A DNA stretch of 64,000 nucleotides from Bacillus sp. Marseille-Q1617 (GTDB taxonomy: Bacteria; Bacillota; Bacilli; Bacillales; Bacillaceae_B): assembly GCF_903645295.1 (NCBI RefSeq), contig NZ_CAHJXM010000003.1:558001-622000 (forward strand), written 5' to 3'. Under the pieces are notes generated by a model. It searched no databases. It saw only the letters and a list, made by a program, of their open reading frames with translations, and was not told where the DNA came from. The first letter of the stretch is position 1; every line of letters starts with the position of its first letter. Positions 25,151 through 33,422 of the stretch are shown here, one piece after another. A program made the translations under genes and the position numbers.

Positions 25151-26419
25151 TTGAATGATGTCCATCGTCTCATCAAAAGGAAGTTAGATGAAAAAAGAAA
25201 AAGCGCGGTGGAACTGCTGCAAAAAATGGTTCAGGAAGATAGCACGAGAGGGAATGAATTCAAGGCTCAGGCGGTTATCATCGAGAAATGCAGGGAGATG
25301 GGGTTAGAGCTTGATATATGGGAAGTTCAAGAACAAGAAATGAAAGAGCATCCATTCTATCGCTGTGACCGCTCGGACTTTAAAGGGAATCCAAACCTGG
25401 CAGCCATATTGAAGGGGACCGGCGGGGGGAAGAGCCTGATTTTAAATGGACATATCGACGTCGTTCCTGAAGGGAACAGAAATGACTGGAAGTACGATCC
25501 TTACAGCGGTACTGTGACCGAAGGGAAATTGTATGGCAGGGGCTCAACGGATATGAAAGGAGGAACAGCAGCACTTATTTTGGCGATGGAAGTGATACAA
25601 GACTTGGAGATCCCTTTGAAAGGGGACATCGTCTTTCAGAGTGTAATAGAAGAAGAGAGTGGTGGCACCGGTACTCTGTCAGCATTGCTCAGAGGTTATA
25701 AAGCGGATGGGGCCATAATACCCGAGCCCACAAATATGAAGATTTTCCCAAAGCAGCAAGGATCTATGTGGTTCAGGCTTACGGTTAAAGGAAAAGCGGC
25801 ACATGGGGGTACCAGATATGAGGGCATTAATGCGATTGACAAAGGCTACTGTGTGATTGCAGCCCTGAAAGATCTGGAGCAAGAGAGAAACAAGAGGGTA
25901 GATGATCCCCTATATGATAAAGTGCCAATTCCTTTACCCATCAATATAGGAAAAATCGAAAGCGGAAAATGGCCGTCTTCTGTACCGGATTTAGCGGTCA
26001 TCGAGGGGAGAGTGGGGGTTGCTCCATGGGAGGCGATGGAGCGGGTTGAAAAGGAATTTGTACAATGTCTTTCCAGACTGGGTGAAGATGATCCCTGGTT
26101 TAAGGATCATCCAGTGGAAATCGAGTGGTTTGGAGGCAGGTGGCAGCCGAGTGACTTATCACCCCAACATCCCATTATGAATCATTTGGAGAAATCGTTC
26201 AAAAAGGTGATGACTACTGCACCAGTCATTGAGGCTTCTCCCTGGGGAACAGACGGCGGAATTCTTTCTCAAGGGGGAGGCATCCCTGTGATTGTGTTTG
26301 GTCCGGGAACCACGGAGGTTGCTCATGACGCCAATGAATATATTGAATTGGAAAGAGTTTTTCAGACTGCGGAAATTCTTATTTTATTTATCATCGATTG
26401 GTGCAACAGCGAAGGATAA
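25151..26419 (+). CDS. yodQ: M20 family deacylase/peptidase, YodQ
   Basis: A 422-residue M20 metallohydrolase (ArgE/DapE type). Zinc ligands and catalytic residues sit in LNGHIDVVPEG, GRGSTDMKGGTAAL and VIEEESGGTGT; the lid domain has KAAHGGTRYEG. It probably removes an acyl group from an amino acid; beta-lysine derivatives are a plausible substrate given kamA and the acetyltransferase YodP nearby. TTG 25151 is chosen because AGGAGAGGG lies seven bases upstream; GTG 25130 is the longer alternative. A hairpin with a T-run follows before yodP. Confidence 0.88.
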   Translation: MNDVHRLIKRKLDEKRKSAVELLQKMVQEDSTRGNEFKAQAVIIEKCREMGLELDIWEVQEQEMKEHPFYRCDRSDFKGNPNLAAILKGTGGGKSLILNGHIDVVPEGNRNDWKYDPYSGTVTEGKLYGRGSTDMKGGTAALILAMEVIQDLEIPLKGDIVFQSVIEEESGGTGTLSALLRGYKADGAIIPEPTNMKIFPKQQGSMWFRLTVKGKAAHGGTRYEGINAIDKGYCVIAALKDLEQERNKRVDDPLYDKVPIPLPINIGKIESGKWPSSVPDLAVIEGRVGVAPWEAMERVEKEFVQCLSRLGEDDPWFKDHPVEIEWFGGRWQPSDLSPQHPIMNHLEKSFKKVMTTAPVIEASPWGTDGGILSQGGGIPVIVFGPGTTEVAHDANEYIELERVFQTAEILILFIIDWCNSEG

Positions 26420-26466
26420 CCCGAGACTTTATTACCAAATATTAGAAAAAATAAATCAGGAAAGCT

Positions 26467-26503
26467 GGAACAGCCATGTTCAAAGATTGGTTGTTCTTTT
26501 TTT
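26467..26503 (+). terminator. Terminator-like hairpin inside the operon, between yodQ and yodP
   Basis: GGAACAGCC pairs with GGTTGTTC (G-U allowed), followed by seven T. It could cut transcription before the yodP-kamA pair. Confidence 0.65.
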
Positions 26504-26565
26504 AGGGATGTTTGTTTCATAACCTCCTATTCCAATTCATATGTTGATAAAAAAGGGTGCTTGCT

Positions 26566-27402
26566 ATGCAGAAGTATGAAGCGATTAAACAACCTAAACT
26601 TGCTGCTTCCATTTTCATGGATGGAGTAAACAAAAGGGTTCGAGTGGATGATATTCGCGGAAATCTATCATCCCTATTAACCCGGTTGAAAAATGAGGTT
26701 GAATCTGCTCAGTGTGAAAAACTTATCATCAAAGCAAGGGAATACCAATTCAAAACTCTATTAGAATTGGGATTTGTCCACGAAGGTGTGGTCAATCGTT
26801 ATTTTAATGGGGACAGTGTCCATTTCATGTCAAAATTTATAAAGGATGAGCGCCGTACAAGCAAATATTGGAGTGAAGAAGATGACATTCTTGCTGCAGT
26901 ACAAGAGCTGAGAAAGCATCCACATAAAAAGGACATAGAACAATCCATCCTGTTAGCGGAGACAAGTGATGCAGAAAAATTAGCCCATTTATACAAAGAG
27001 GTGTTTCAACTTTATCCCGTACCTTTGCACGACCCCCGATATATAAGGGAAGCAATGAATAAAGGGACAATCTTTGTTTGCATCAAAGAAAACGGCCAGG
27101 TGATCAGTGCTGCATCTGCAGAAATAGATTTTCAGTATAAAAATGCTGAAATCACTGACTGCGCTACCCTTCCCCAATATAGGAAAGGGGGTTTTATGAA
27201 GAACCTGATTTCCAAGCTGGAGGATGAATTATTGTCACAAGGGATATTTTGTTCCTACACCATCGCACGGGCCCTGTCTTATGGGATGAACGCTGTATTT
27301 CATCAACTGGGATATCAGTATAGAGGAAGGCTAGCTAACAATTGTTACATCTACGATAAATTGGAAGATATGAATATATGGGAAAAGGATCTGGGCCAGT
27401 AA
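26566..27402 (+). CDS. yodP: Beta-lysine N-acetyltransferase, YodP/AblB
   Basis: A 278-residue GNAT enzyme. The C-terminal half has the acetyl-CoA site ATLPQYRKGGFMKNLISKLE (R/Q-x-x-G-x-G/A region) and SYGMNAVFHQLGYQYRGRLANNC. AblB homologues acetylate the epsilon amino group of beta-lysine made by AblA/KamA, giving N-epsilon-acetyl-beta-lysine, an osmolyte in archaea and some bacilli. ATG 26566 has AAAAAGGGTG seven bases upstream. Placement directly before kamA supports the assignment. Confidence 0.9.
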   Translation: MQKYEAIKQPKLAASIFMDGVNKRVRVDDIRGNLSSLLTRLKNEVESAQCEKLIIKAREYQFKTLLELGFVHEGVVNRYFNGDSVHFMSKFIKDERRTSKYWSEEDDILAAVQELRKHPHKKDIEQSILLAETSDAEKLAHLYKEVFQLYPVPLHDPRYIREAMNKGTIFVCIKENGQVISAASAEIDFQYKNAEITDCATLPQYRKGGFMKNLISKLEDELLSQGIFCSYTIARALSYGMNAVFHQLGYQYRGRLANNCYIYDKLEDMNIWEKDLGQ

Positions 27403-27498
27403 ACCGGAATAATGCAAAAAACCTAGGCTGTTGGAAACGGCCGGTCATCATACAGATCTTAGGGTGAAACTTTAAGAAAGATGGTGGAAGAATTGAAA

Positions 27499-28914
27499 AT
27501 GAATCTATATAAACCAAAGAGACACTGGAAAGACATTGAGCTGTGGAAAGATGTCACCGATGAACAATGGAATAACTGGCTATGGCAGCTGACCAATACG
27601 ATAAGGACACTTGATGACTTGAAAAAAGTGGTGAATCTTACCCCTGAAGAGGAAGAAGGGGTAAGGATTTCAACAAAGACAATCCCTTTGAATATTACAC
27701 CTTATTATGCATGGCTAATGAATGAAGATGATCCAAGGTGTCCCATCAGAATGCAATCGGTGCCGATCGGGAAAGAAATCCACAAAACCAAATATGACTT
27801 GGAAGATCCATTACATGAGGATGAAGATTCCCCTGTACCTGGTTTGACCCACAGATATCCTGATCGAGTACTGTTTCTAGTCACCAATCAATGTTCCATG
27901 TACTGCCGTTACTGTACAAGAAGACGTTTCTCCGGTCAAATCGGCATGGGCGTTCCCAAAAAACAGTTGGATGCAGCGATTCAGTATGTTCGTGAGACGC
28001 CGGCTGTCAGGGATGTATTATTATCAGGCGGCGATGGATTATTGATCAACGATCAGATACTGGAGTATATTTTAAAGAATCTGAGAGACATCCCCCATGT
28101 GGAGATCATCAGGATCGGTACAAGAGCACCTGTAGTGTTTCCGCAGCGAATCACAGAAAACCTTTGCAGCATCCTTAAGAAATATCATCCTGTTTGGTTG
28201 AATACACATTTCAATACGTCGATCGAAATAACAGAAGAGTCCAAAAAAGCCTGTGAAATGCTGGCAGATGCAGGAGTGCCGGTAGGTAACCAGGCAGTCA
28301 TCCTGGCCGGGATCAACGACAGCACCCCGATCATGAAGAAATTGATGCATGACCTTGTCAAGATACGAGTGCGTCCTTACTATATTTATCAATGTGATTT
28401 ATCAGAAGGGATCGGACATTTCAGGGCACCCGTGTCCAAGGGTCTCGAGATCATGGAAGGCTTAAGAGGTCATACTTCAGGCTATGCAGTGCCGACATTC
28501 GTGCTGGATGCTCCCGGCGGAGGAGGGAAAATCTCTCTTCAACCGAATTACCTTATCTCACAAAGTGCCTCCAAAGTGGTGGTCCGCAACTTTGAAGGAG
28601 TGATATCGACATACCCTGAACCCCAAGAATATGTACCTGGGAGAGCGGATGACTATTTTAAAGAGGTTTATCATGACGAAGACATTAAAGATACAACGAT
28701 CGGGATTGCCGGGCTGATGAATGATACTCACGCTTCTTTGACTCCGAGTGGATTAAAGAGATTGGAACGGAGAAAGAAATATGAAGAAGATCCTGCACAT
28801 AATTCATTGAAGGACTTCAGGGACAAACGGGACCAGCTTAAAGAGAAGAAACATAAAGCGATGCTTGCTAAGATGAACAATGGTAAAAAGGAAGAATCAA
28901 TCGATGGAAAATAA
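27499..28914 (+). CDS. kamA: Lysine 2,3-aminomutase
   Basis: A 471-residue radical-SAM, PLP-dependent enzyme interconverting L-lysine and L-beta-lysine. The 4Fe-4S cluster motif CSMYCRYCTRR has Cys132, 136 and 139; SGGDGLLI follows, and the PLP Lys lies in FVLDAPGGGGKISLQPNY. It is close to B. subtilis KamA along most of its length, with a diverged Lys/Glu-rich tail. ATG 27499 gives MNLYKPKRHW as in relatives and has GGTGGAAG upstream; ATG 27481 is the longer option. The gene overlaps yokU by 11 bases. Confidence 0.97.
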   Translation: MNLYKPKRHWKDIELWKDVTDEQWNNWLWQLTNTIRTLDDLKKVVNLTPEEEEGVRISTKTIPLNITPYYAWLMNEDDPRCPIRMQSVPIGKEIHKTKYDLEDPLHEDEDSPVPGLTHRYPDRVLFLVTNQCSMYCRYCTRRRFSGQIGMGVPKKQLDAAIQYVRETPAVRDVLLSGGDGLLINDQILEYILKNLRDIPHVEIIRIGTRAPVVFPQRITENLCSILKKYHPVWLNTHFNTSIEITEESKKACEMLADAGVPVGNQAVILAGINDSTPIMKKLMHDLVKIRVRPYYIYQCDLSEGIGHFRAPVSKGLEIMEGLRGHTSGYAVPTFVLDAPGGGGKISLQPNYLISQSASKVVVRNFEGVISTYPEPQEYVPGRADDYFKEVYHDEDIKDTTIGIAGLMNDTHASLTPSGLKRLERRKKYEEDPAHNSLKDFRDKRDQLKEKKHKAMLAKMNNGKKEESIDGK

Positions 28915-29188
28915 CCTGAAATGCGAATGGTGCGGTGAAGCAGATGTAACAGAAGGGAAAGGAAATGTGTATTGGGAGCTGCCGGACGGTACGAGGGCCA
29001 TTACAATATCAGATGTTCCCGATATCAAATGCAGTGCATGTGGAATGGAATATCAGGAGGAACACGTGATCAATGAAATTGAAGATCAATTGATGTTAAT
29101 CGAAACCAAAAAGCTTTCAAATGTGATCACCTATGAAGAACTCCTCAAGATTCCGAGGTTCCTGAAGAAGAATTATTTTCGCTTTTGA
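28904..29188 (+). CDS. yokU: YokU family zinc-finger protein
   Basis: A 94-residue protein with two CXXC pairs, CEWCGEADVTEG and IKCSACGMEYQEE, forming a MqsA-like zinc ribbon, then a helical tail ending PRFLKKNYFRF. YokU lies next to kamA in B. subtilis as well; function unknown. ATG 28904 has AAGGAAG upstream within kamA and gives the family length. Confidence 0.88.
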   Translation: MENNLKCEWCGEADVTEGKGNVYWELPDGTRAITISDVPDIKCSACGMEYQEEHVINEIEDQLMLIETKKLSNVITYEELLKIPRFLKKNYFRF

Positions 29189-29221
29189 ATTTTGTAACCT
29201 TTACGGATTCACCTTCATCCG

Positions 29222-29256
29222 CTATCCTTTATAAAAGACAGTTCGTAAAGGATAGG
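29222..29256 (+). promoter_or_regulatory. Hairpin covering the yozE ribosome binding site
   Basis: CTATCCTTTA (29223-29232) pairs over ten bases with TAAAGGATAG (29247-29256). The 3' arm carries AAAGGATAGG, the Shine-Dalgarno of yozE, so translation of yozE may be dampened by this stem. No T-tract follows, so it is not a terminator. Confidence 0.5.
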
Positions 29257-29263
29257 TGATTGG

Positions 29264-29488
29264 ATGAGAAAATCATTTTATCATTATTTAATGAAATACA
29301 GGCAGCCGATAGCCAAAGATGATATAACCCAGTTTGCTAACGCAGCTTACGATGACCACAGCTTCCCAAAACAATCCGAAAAGTACGATGAGATCAGTTC
29401 ATACCTTGAAATGAACGGTTCTTACTTAGACAGCATGTCTATCTTCGATCGGGCGTGGGATCAGTATCTAATAGAAGAAAAAGAGTAA
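29264..29488 (+). CDS. yozE: YozE family protein (UPF0346)
   Basis: A 74-residue SAM-like helical protein with the family pattern SFYHYLMKYR, NAAYDDHSFPKQS and YDEISSYLEMNG. The structure of B. subtilis YozE is known but the function is not. The gene follows yokU as in B. subtilis. AAAGGATAGGTG before ATG 29264 is partly buried in a hairpin. A strong terminator follows. Confidence 0.92.
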   Translation: MRKSFYHYLMKYRQPIAKDDITQFANAAYDDHSFPKQSEKYDEISSYLEMNGSYLDSMSIFDRAWDQYLIEEKE

Positions 29489-29492
29489 GCAT

Positions 29493-29538
29493 AAAAGACT
29501 GACTGAAGTAAAGCATTCAACTGAAGTCAGTCTTTTTT
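29493..29538 (+). terminator. Intrinsic terminator after yozE
   Basis: AAAAGACTGACT pairs with AGTCAGTCTTTTTT, with an additional inner TTCA/TGAA pairing. Confidence 0.85.
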
Positions 29539-29577
29539 AATTTTTGACTCTGTTAAAGCTTACTATAGTGTTAACCT

Positions 29578-29833
29578 GTTCCAGCTGTTGATTGGAGTGC
29601 AAGACGAAGACTCCTGCGGGAGAAGTGGCCAATTAGAAAAGCGGAAGGGCTTTGCTCAGAGGTGGGTGGCATAAGACGAATCGACCTGGAAGGCGCTCTT
29701 TGCCTTCTTGGTCGGTTTGGCTTATCTAAGCCCTGCAGCTGGCCAAGTGAGACCCCACAGCAGCGTAGCGACGAGGAGGCTCACGGGTCACCCGCGGAAA
29801 GCGAAGTCTTGCACGGAAATCATCAGCGGTGTT
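29578..29833. repeat. Family-2 repeat interrupted by a family-1 repeat
   Basis: 29578-29632 and 29747-29833 are the two parts of a family-2 element (TTCCAGCTGTTGATTGGAG ... CGGAAATCATCAGCGG) like that at 8684-8816. The insert 29633-29746 is a reverse family-1 element (AGAAAAGCGGAAGGG ... CTGCAGCTGG). TGGCCAA flanks the insert on both sides (29626-29632 and 29740-29746), as expected for a target-site duplication. The 101-codon ORF across it is an artefact. Confidence 0.8.
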
Positions 29834-29980
29834 ACAGAGCCATTTTTTTAAATAATTCAGTTCTGACAGATTTAGGTAAGAGTGTAGATTTCAAAGCAGA
29901 GCGGAGAAACCGAATTCTTGTATCCCGTTATAGCGTTTTTTGCATATTATATAAAAAAGGCGATTAAGGGTGAGGGGAGA

Positions 29981-30637
29981 ATGAAGAATCGAAAAGAGCC
30001 TAGATTCAGGGTAGGGGAAACAGTGGTCGTAACCATCTACGGGACAGTTGGGAAAATTACAAATATAAAAAAGCTGGATGGGGAATTCCTTTATGAAGTA
30101 AACGAAAGTGAAGGATTATTTAAAGAAAAGGCACTTGAACTGCTCGAATCGTATGACGGATATATTTTTGAACAAGAACAAATCGATATCGAATATAAAT
30201 TTCTATTTGGTGATCTGGTCATTGTCAAAGGGTATGAAGAAGATTTATTTAAAGTGGTCGGATTCAGAACAGAAATCTGGCGTTATAAAGACGACGCATG
30301 GGAAGATGTAATATACGAATTAATGAGGATCACTGACGGGGAATGGCTGGAGGCAGATGAAGATGAAATCACTCTAGTAGCCGATGAAGAGCAGGCAGAG
30401 GCGTTTATAAAAAAATACGGCTTTGTGTTTCCACAAAAAAAAGATGCAAAGACAAAACTCCTTACGTCACCCTCACATAAAATAAGCTGGGTAGACCAGC
30501 TGCTCGATTACTATAATGACTATAAAGCTCTTTATCTTTTCTTTCATGATAACACATACAAAAAGAAGATGGAGCATGTTCTCGAACAATTAAAAAATCA
30601 TGCAAATTCACACTCTGCCGTTAAAGAGAAGGAATAA
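29981..30637 (+). CDS. yodN: YodN family protein
   Basis: A 218-residue cytoplasmic protein. The N-terminal 60 residues form a small beta-barrel-like motif (RFRVGETVVVTIYGTVGKIT), repeated weakly at FGDLVIVKGYEEDLFKVVG. The C-terminal third is helical and charged. Length and position match B. subtilis YodN, between yozE and yozD; function unknown. GAGGGGAG precedes ATG 29981. Its 3' end overlaps a small minus-strand ORF by 17 bases. Confidence 0.8.
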   Translation: MKNRKEPRFRVGETVVVTIYGTVGKITNIKKLDGEFLYEVNESEGLFKEKALELLESYDGYIFEQEQIDIEYKFLFGDLVIVKGYEEDLFKVVGFRTEIWRYKDDAWEDVIYELMRITDGEWLEADEDEITLVADEEQAEAFIKKYGFVFPQKKDAKTKLLTSPSHKISWVDQLLDYYNDYKALYLFFHDNTYKKKMEHVLEQLKNHANSHSAVKEKE

Positions 30638-30788
30638 TCCACATAATATATAAAAACAGCGGAACACTTATCAATAAGAAGGAAATCAATATTGTACGAA
30701 GTACCCATTGCATGCAGGCTGCAATTTTCCCTTCTCCGTTTTCTAATTCTCTCAAAGTGGATTGGCCTTTTTTAATAAACGTCAACAT
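30621..30788 (-). CDS. Small membrane protein (55 aa), unknown
   Basis: ATG 30788, with AGGAG seven bases upstream, opens a 55-codon ORF: charged start MLTFIKKGQSTLRELENGEG, then one transmembrane segment WVLRTILISFLLISVPLFLY. It ends inside the 3' end of yodN on the opposite strand. No family is recognised. The good ribosome binding site and the clean hydrophobic segment support it; codon use is normal. Confidence 0.6.
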   Translation of the reverse strand: MLTFIKKGQSTLRELENGEGKIAACMQWVLRTILISFLLISVPLFLYIMWIIPSL

Positions 30789-30914
30789 ACAATCGCTCCT
30801 CTAAATCTTAATGGTAAAGTGTATGCTTGTCCTAAATCTCTTATGAAAACTTTTTTTCTGCTGGCATAACTAAGCTGCCGGCATCATAAATTGAGAATCA
30901 AAGGGGGCGATCAA

Positions 30915-31091
30915 ATGCGGGAGATAGAAGTCTTTATCGACACTGAAGAAATTGCCGAATTCTTCATGAAAGAACTTGTGCAAAGAGGCTATGTACCATC
31001 TGAAGATGAACTGGAAGAACTGGCAGATATAACCTTCGAGTATCTGATTGCCAAGTGCATCATCGACGAGGAATGGGAAGAGGACGTATAA
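30915..31091 (+). CDS. yozD: YozD family protein
   Basis: A 58-residue acidic protein identical in length to B. subtilis YozD (MREIEVFIDTEEIAEFFMKE). Function unknown. AAAGGGGGCG lies before ATG 30915; the ATG at 30891 is upstream of it and lacks a site. A very strong terminator follows. Confidence 0.85.
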   Translation: MREIEVFIDTEEIAEFFMKELVQRGYVPSEDELEELADITFEYLIAKCIIDEEWEEDV

Positions 31092-31100
31092 ATAAAATCT

Positions 31101-31149
31101 AAGGTCCGTCCCTCAGCACTTTCAAAAATGCTGAGGGACGGACCTTTTT
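31101..31149 (+). terminator. Intrinsic terminator after yozD
   Basis: An 18-bp stem (AAGGTCCGTCCCTCAGCA with its complement) around a 10-nt loop, followed by TTTTG. Confidence 0.9.
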
Positions 31150-31239
31150 GTTTCAATCACATTTTTGAAACCAAGGGAGCCCTCTAACCGTATATAGAGG
31201 TAGTGCTGATATAGAAAGTTAAGTATGGAGGTAGCAGGT

Positions 31240-31407
31240 ATGCTAAAGAAAATATTGAAAAGTCTGTTAGGTTCTCATTCAAAACCCCGGTACTACAGCT
31301 CAAGTCATTCATGGGGTAAGCACAAAAAACATAAACATTACGGTCATCACCATTACAAGAAAAAATACAAGAGTAAAAGTTTATTTTCAAGTTTTTTCAG
31401 CAGCTAG
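31240..31407 (+). CDS. Small His/Lys/Tyr/Ser-rich basic protein
   Basis: A 55-residue protein: amphipathic basic start MLKKILKSLLG, then a low-complexity middle (SSSHSWGKHKKHKHYGHHHY followed by KKKYKSK) and a Ser/Phe tail. It has ten His, about fourteen Lys and nine or more Ser. The composition recalls spore coat proteins such as CotC/CotG, but no family match is claimed. ATG 31240 has GGAGGT seven bases upstream. It lies nine bases before a Hanks-type kinase gene and probably shares its transcript. Confidence 0.65.
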   Translation: MLKKILKSLLGSHSKPRYYSSSHSWGKHKKHKHYGHHHYKKKYKSKSLFSSFFSS

Positions 31408-31416
31408 GCTTCTGGT

Positions 31417-32217
31417 ATGATACGAACCTTGTTTAGAAGGATGATTGACAGCTTTGAAATAGAATGGAAGAAGGGCAGGGAAATCCAGAAGCATCAAATC
31501 ATTGAGTGTATAGGGAAAGGAAGCTACGGATCCGCCTATAAGGTTAGGTATAAGAAAACAGGAAAAGAAGCGGTGCTCAAAAGAATCCGTCCTTATAAAA
31601 AGCTGTTTTCAGACCACATACGGTACATGGATAACGAAACCATGATCTTAAGAAAACTGCAGCATCCCCAATTCCCGGAAGTATATGCCAGCGGCTGCCA
31701 TAAAAGGACTCCATATTTCATAATGGAGAAGATGCGCGGCAAAACGTTTGAAGATTTAATTTTTGCAGAAGGAAAAAGCTATTCAGAAGAAGAATCTTTA
31801 GAAATAGGCATCAAATTAGTGAATTTGATCATCGATATCCATCGAAAAGGATATGTACACAGGGATTTGCGGATTCCGAATATATTGTGGGATAACGGGG
31901 TAATAAATATTATCGATTTTGGACTTGCCTGCAAGATAGAGGCGGAGTCTGAAAAAGAGCCCCTGTATCATAAAGATTATATGAGGGAGAAGACAGCAAG
32001 AAGTGATTTATATGCCCTGGGACATTTTCTGTTATTCCTGCTTTATTCTTCTTATGAACCAACTGAACGAAAGGAAAAAAGCTGGGAGGAAGAATTGGAC
32101 ATCAGGCCCGAAACCTCAGTGCTGATTCAAAAGCTGCTCAGGATACAGCAGCCTTATGAAAATGCTGAAGAAGCACGTGAGGAATTGATGGAAATAAGGT
32201 ATGAAAAAAATAGTTGA
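31417..32217 (+). CDS. Hanks-type serine/threonine protein kinase
   Basis: A 266-residue soluble kinase: glycine loop GKGSYG (33-38), Lys55 in AVLKRI, Glu74 in the C helix, catalytic loop HRDLRIPN (148-155) with Arg in place of the usual Lys, and DFG (167-169). There is no transmembrane or sensor domain, like YbdM/YabT-size kinases of B. subtilis. The start ATG 31417 lacks a strong ribosome binding site and may be coupled to the upstream gene. Its last codons overlap the leader of spo0M. Substrate unknown; the neighbouring His/Ser-rich protein and Spo0M are candidates by context only. Confidence 0.85.
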   Translation: MIRTLFRRMIDSFEIEWKKGREIQKHQIIECIGKGSYGSAYKVRYKKTGKEAVLKRIRPYKKLFSDHIRYMDNETMILRKLQHPQFPEVYASGCHKRTPYFIMEKMRGKTFEDLIFAEGKSYSEEESLEIGIKLVNLIIDIHRKGYVHRDLRIPNILWDNGVINIIDFGLACKIEAESEKEPLYHKDYMREKTARSDLYALGHFLLFLLYSSYEPTERKEKSWEEELDIRPETSVLIQKLLRIQQPYENAEEAREELMEIRYEKNS

Positions 32218-32233
32218 AACCGGAGGAATGGAC

Positions 32234-33004
32234 ATGTCATTTTTTAATAAAGTGTTTGCATCGTTTGGAATTGGTGCAGCAACTGTCGATACGAAATTGG
32301 AGAAATCAAGCTATCAAGCTGGTGAAACTGCAAAGGGTGTAGTGGAAATCACAGGGGGAAGTACATCCCAGACGATTGATTCTATCTATCTGACTCTTTA
32401 CACTACTTATATTCGTGAGTCGGATGATAAGAAGTATACAGATTATGCCCCTATTCAAAAGGTTCAAATTTCAGAACCATTCACAATCGGTGAGAATGAA
32501 AAGAAAGAGTTCCCATTTTCATTCACCTTGCCTTTTGAAACGCCGATTACGTATGGCAATACACGTGTTTGGGTCGCAACAGGACTGGATATTAAAAACG
32601 CAGTAGATCCAAAAGATAAAGATTATATTGAAATTCTTCCGAACAACTTGATTAATGCAATTCTTCAATCTGTCCAGGACTTGGGGTTCAGGATACGTAA
32701 AGTAGAGTGCGAACAGGCTCCGCGCCGTTACAGGGGACGCTACCCTTTCATCCAGGAGTTTGAATTCGTTCCTGTGAATGGACAATATCAACGTTCATTG
32801 GATGAAATCGAATTGATGTTCATTAATCAATCGGAGGAACAGGCCGACGTTTTGGTTGAAGTGGATCGAAGAGCAAGAGGGCTGGGCGGTTTCCTTGCTG
32901 AAGCACTGGAAATGGATGAATCCATGGTGAAAATGACCATACGCTCATCGGATCTGCCTCACCTGCCTTCTAAGTTGAAGGAGACTATCGACAGATTCGT
33001 TTAA
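32234..33004 (+). CDS. spo0M: Sporulation control protein Spo0M
   Basis: A 257-residue arrestin-fold protein matching Spo0M from end to end (MSFFNKVFASFGIGAATVDT, YGNTRVWVATGLDI, RRARGLGGFLAEALEMDES). Spo0M affects early sporulation and cell-shape or cytoskeletal functions in B. subtilis. ATG 32234 has GGAGGA upstream at proper distance; ATG 32228 is too close. It lies in an apparent operon behind the kinase gene, a pairing not present in B. subtilis as far as I know. Confidence 0.93.
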   Translation: MSFFNKVFASFGIGAATVDTKLEKSSYQAGETAKGVVEITGGSTSQTIDSIYLTLYTTYIRESDDKKYTDYAPIQKVQISEPFTIGENEKKEFPFSFTLPFETPITYGNTRVWVATGLDIKNAVDPKDKDYIEILPNNLINAILQSVQDLGFRIRKVECEQAPRRYRGRYPFIQEFEFVPVNGQYQRSLDEIELMFINQSEEQADVLVEVDRRARGLGGFLAEALEMDESMVKMTIRSSDLPHLPSKLKETIDRFV

Positions 33005-33095
33005 TCGGTTTCGACAAAGGTTCCTATTTTTTGATGAAGGATTCGACAGAGCCTTTGTATAATACTTTGAGTACAACTTATTCGGAGGGGTGCTC

Positions 33096-33416
33096 ATGCT
33101 TTTACTTGAAAAAATCAAACGTCCCAAGATGCTGAGGTCCAAATATGATATTACCGTCTTTCAAACTCCAAAATACGGTCAAGAGAAGGGCTACCAGAAG
33201 GTGTATCGAATCTCAATAGAAGCGAATAATCATGAAGAGGCACTTTACGAAACATTCAGGATTTTCAATGTTCCCGATCTCATGCCCGATGACTATCAAG
33301 GCAGGTATATCGCCACCCGCGATATCATCTTTATCGACGAAGGCAGAAAGGGTCACTTTTACTACCGGTTGCAGCCGAATGGATGGAAAAGGGTGAATCG
33401 CATCCTCCTTCACTAA
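33096..33416 (+). CDS. yodL: YodL domain protein
   Basis: A 106-residue protein with the YodL pattern YDITVFQTPKYGQEKGYQKVYRI and FRIFNVPDLMPDDYQGRYIATRDII. B. subtilis YodL is a sporulation-period protein whose forced expression perturbs MreB and cell width. ATG 33096 has GGAGGGG upstream. A TATAAT at 33058-33063 probably gives it its own promoter, and a terminator follows. Position between yozD and deoD fits B. subtilis. Confidence 0.88.
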   Translation: MLLLEKIKRPKMLRSKYDITVFQTPKYGQEKGYQKVYRISIEANNHEEALYETFRIFNVPDLMPDDYQGRYIATRDIIFIDEGRKGHFYYRLQPNGWKRVNRILLH

Positions 33417-33422
33417 AATCTA

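Noticed and set aside
29662..29967. 101-aa ORF upstream of yodN
   Set aside because: It lies almost wholly inside the nested repeats and has no ribosome binding site or family pattern.
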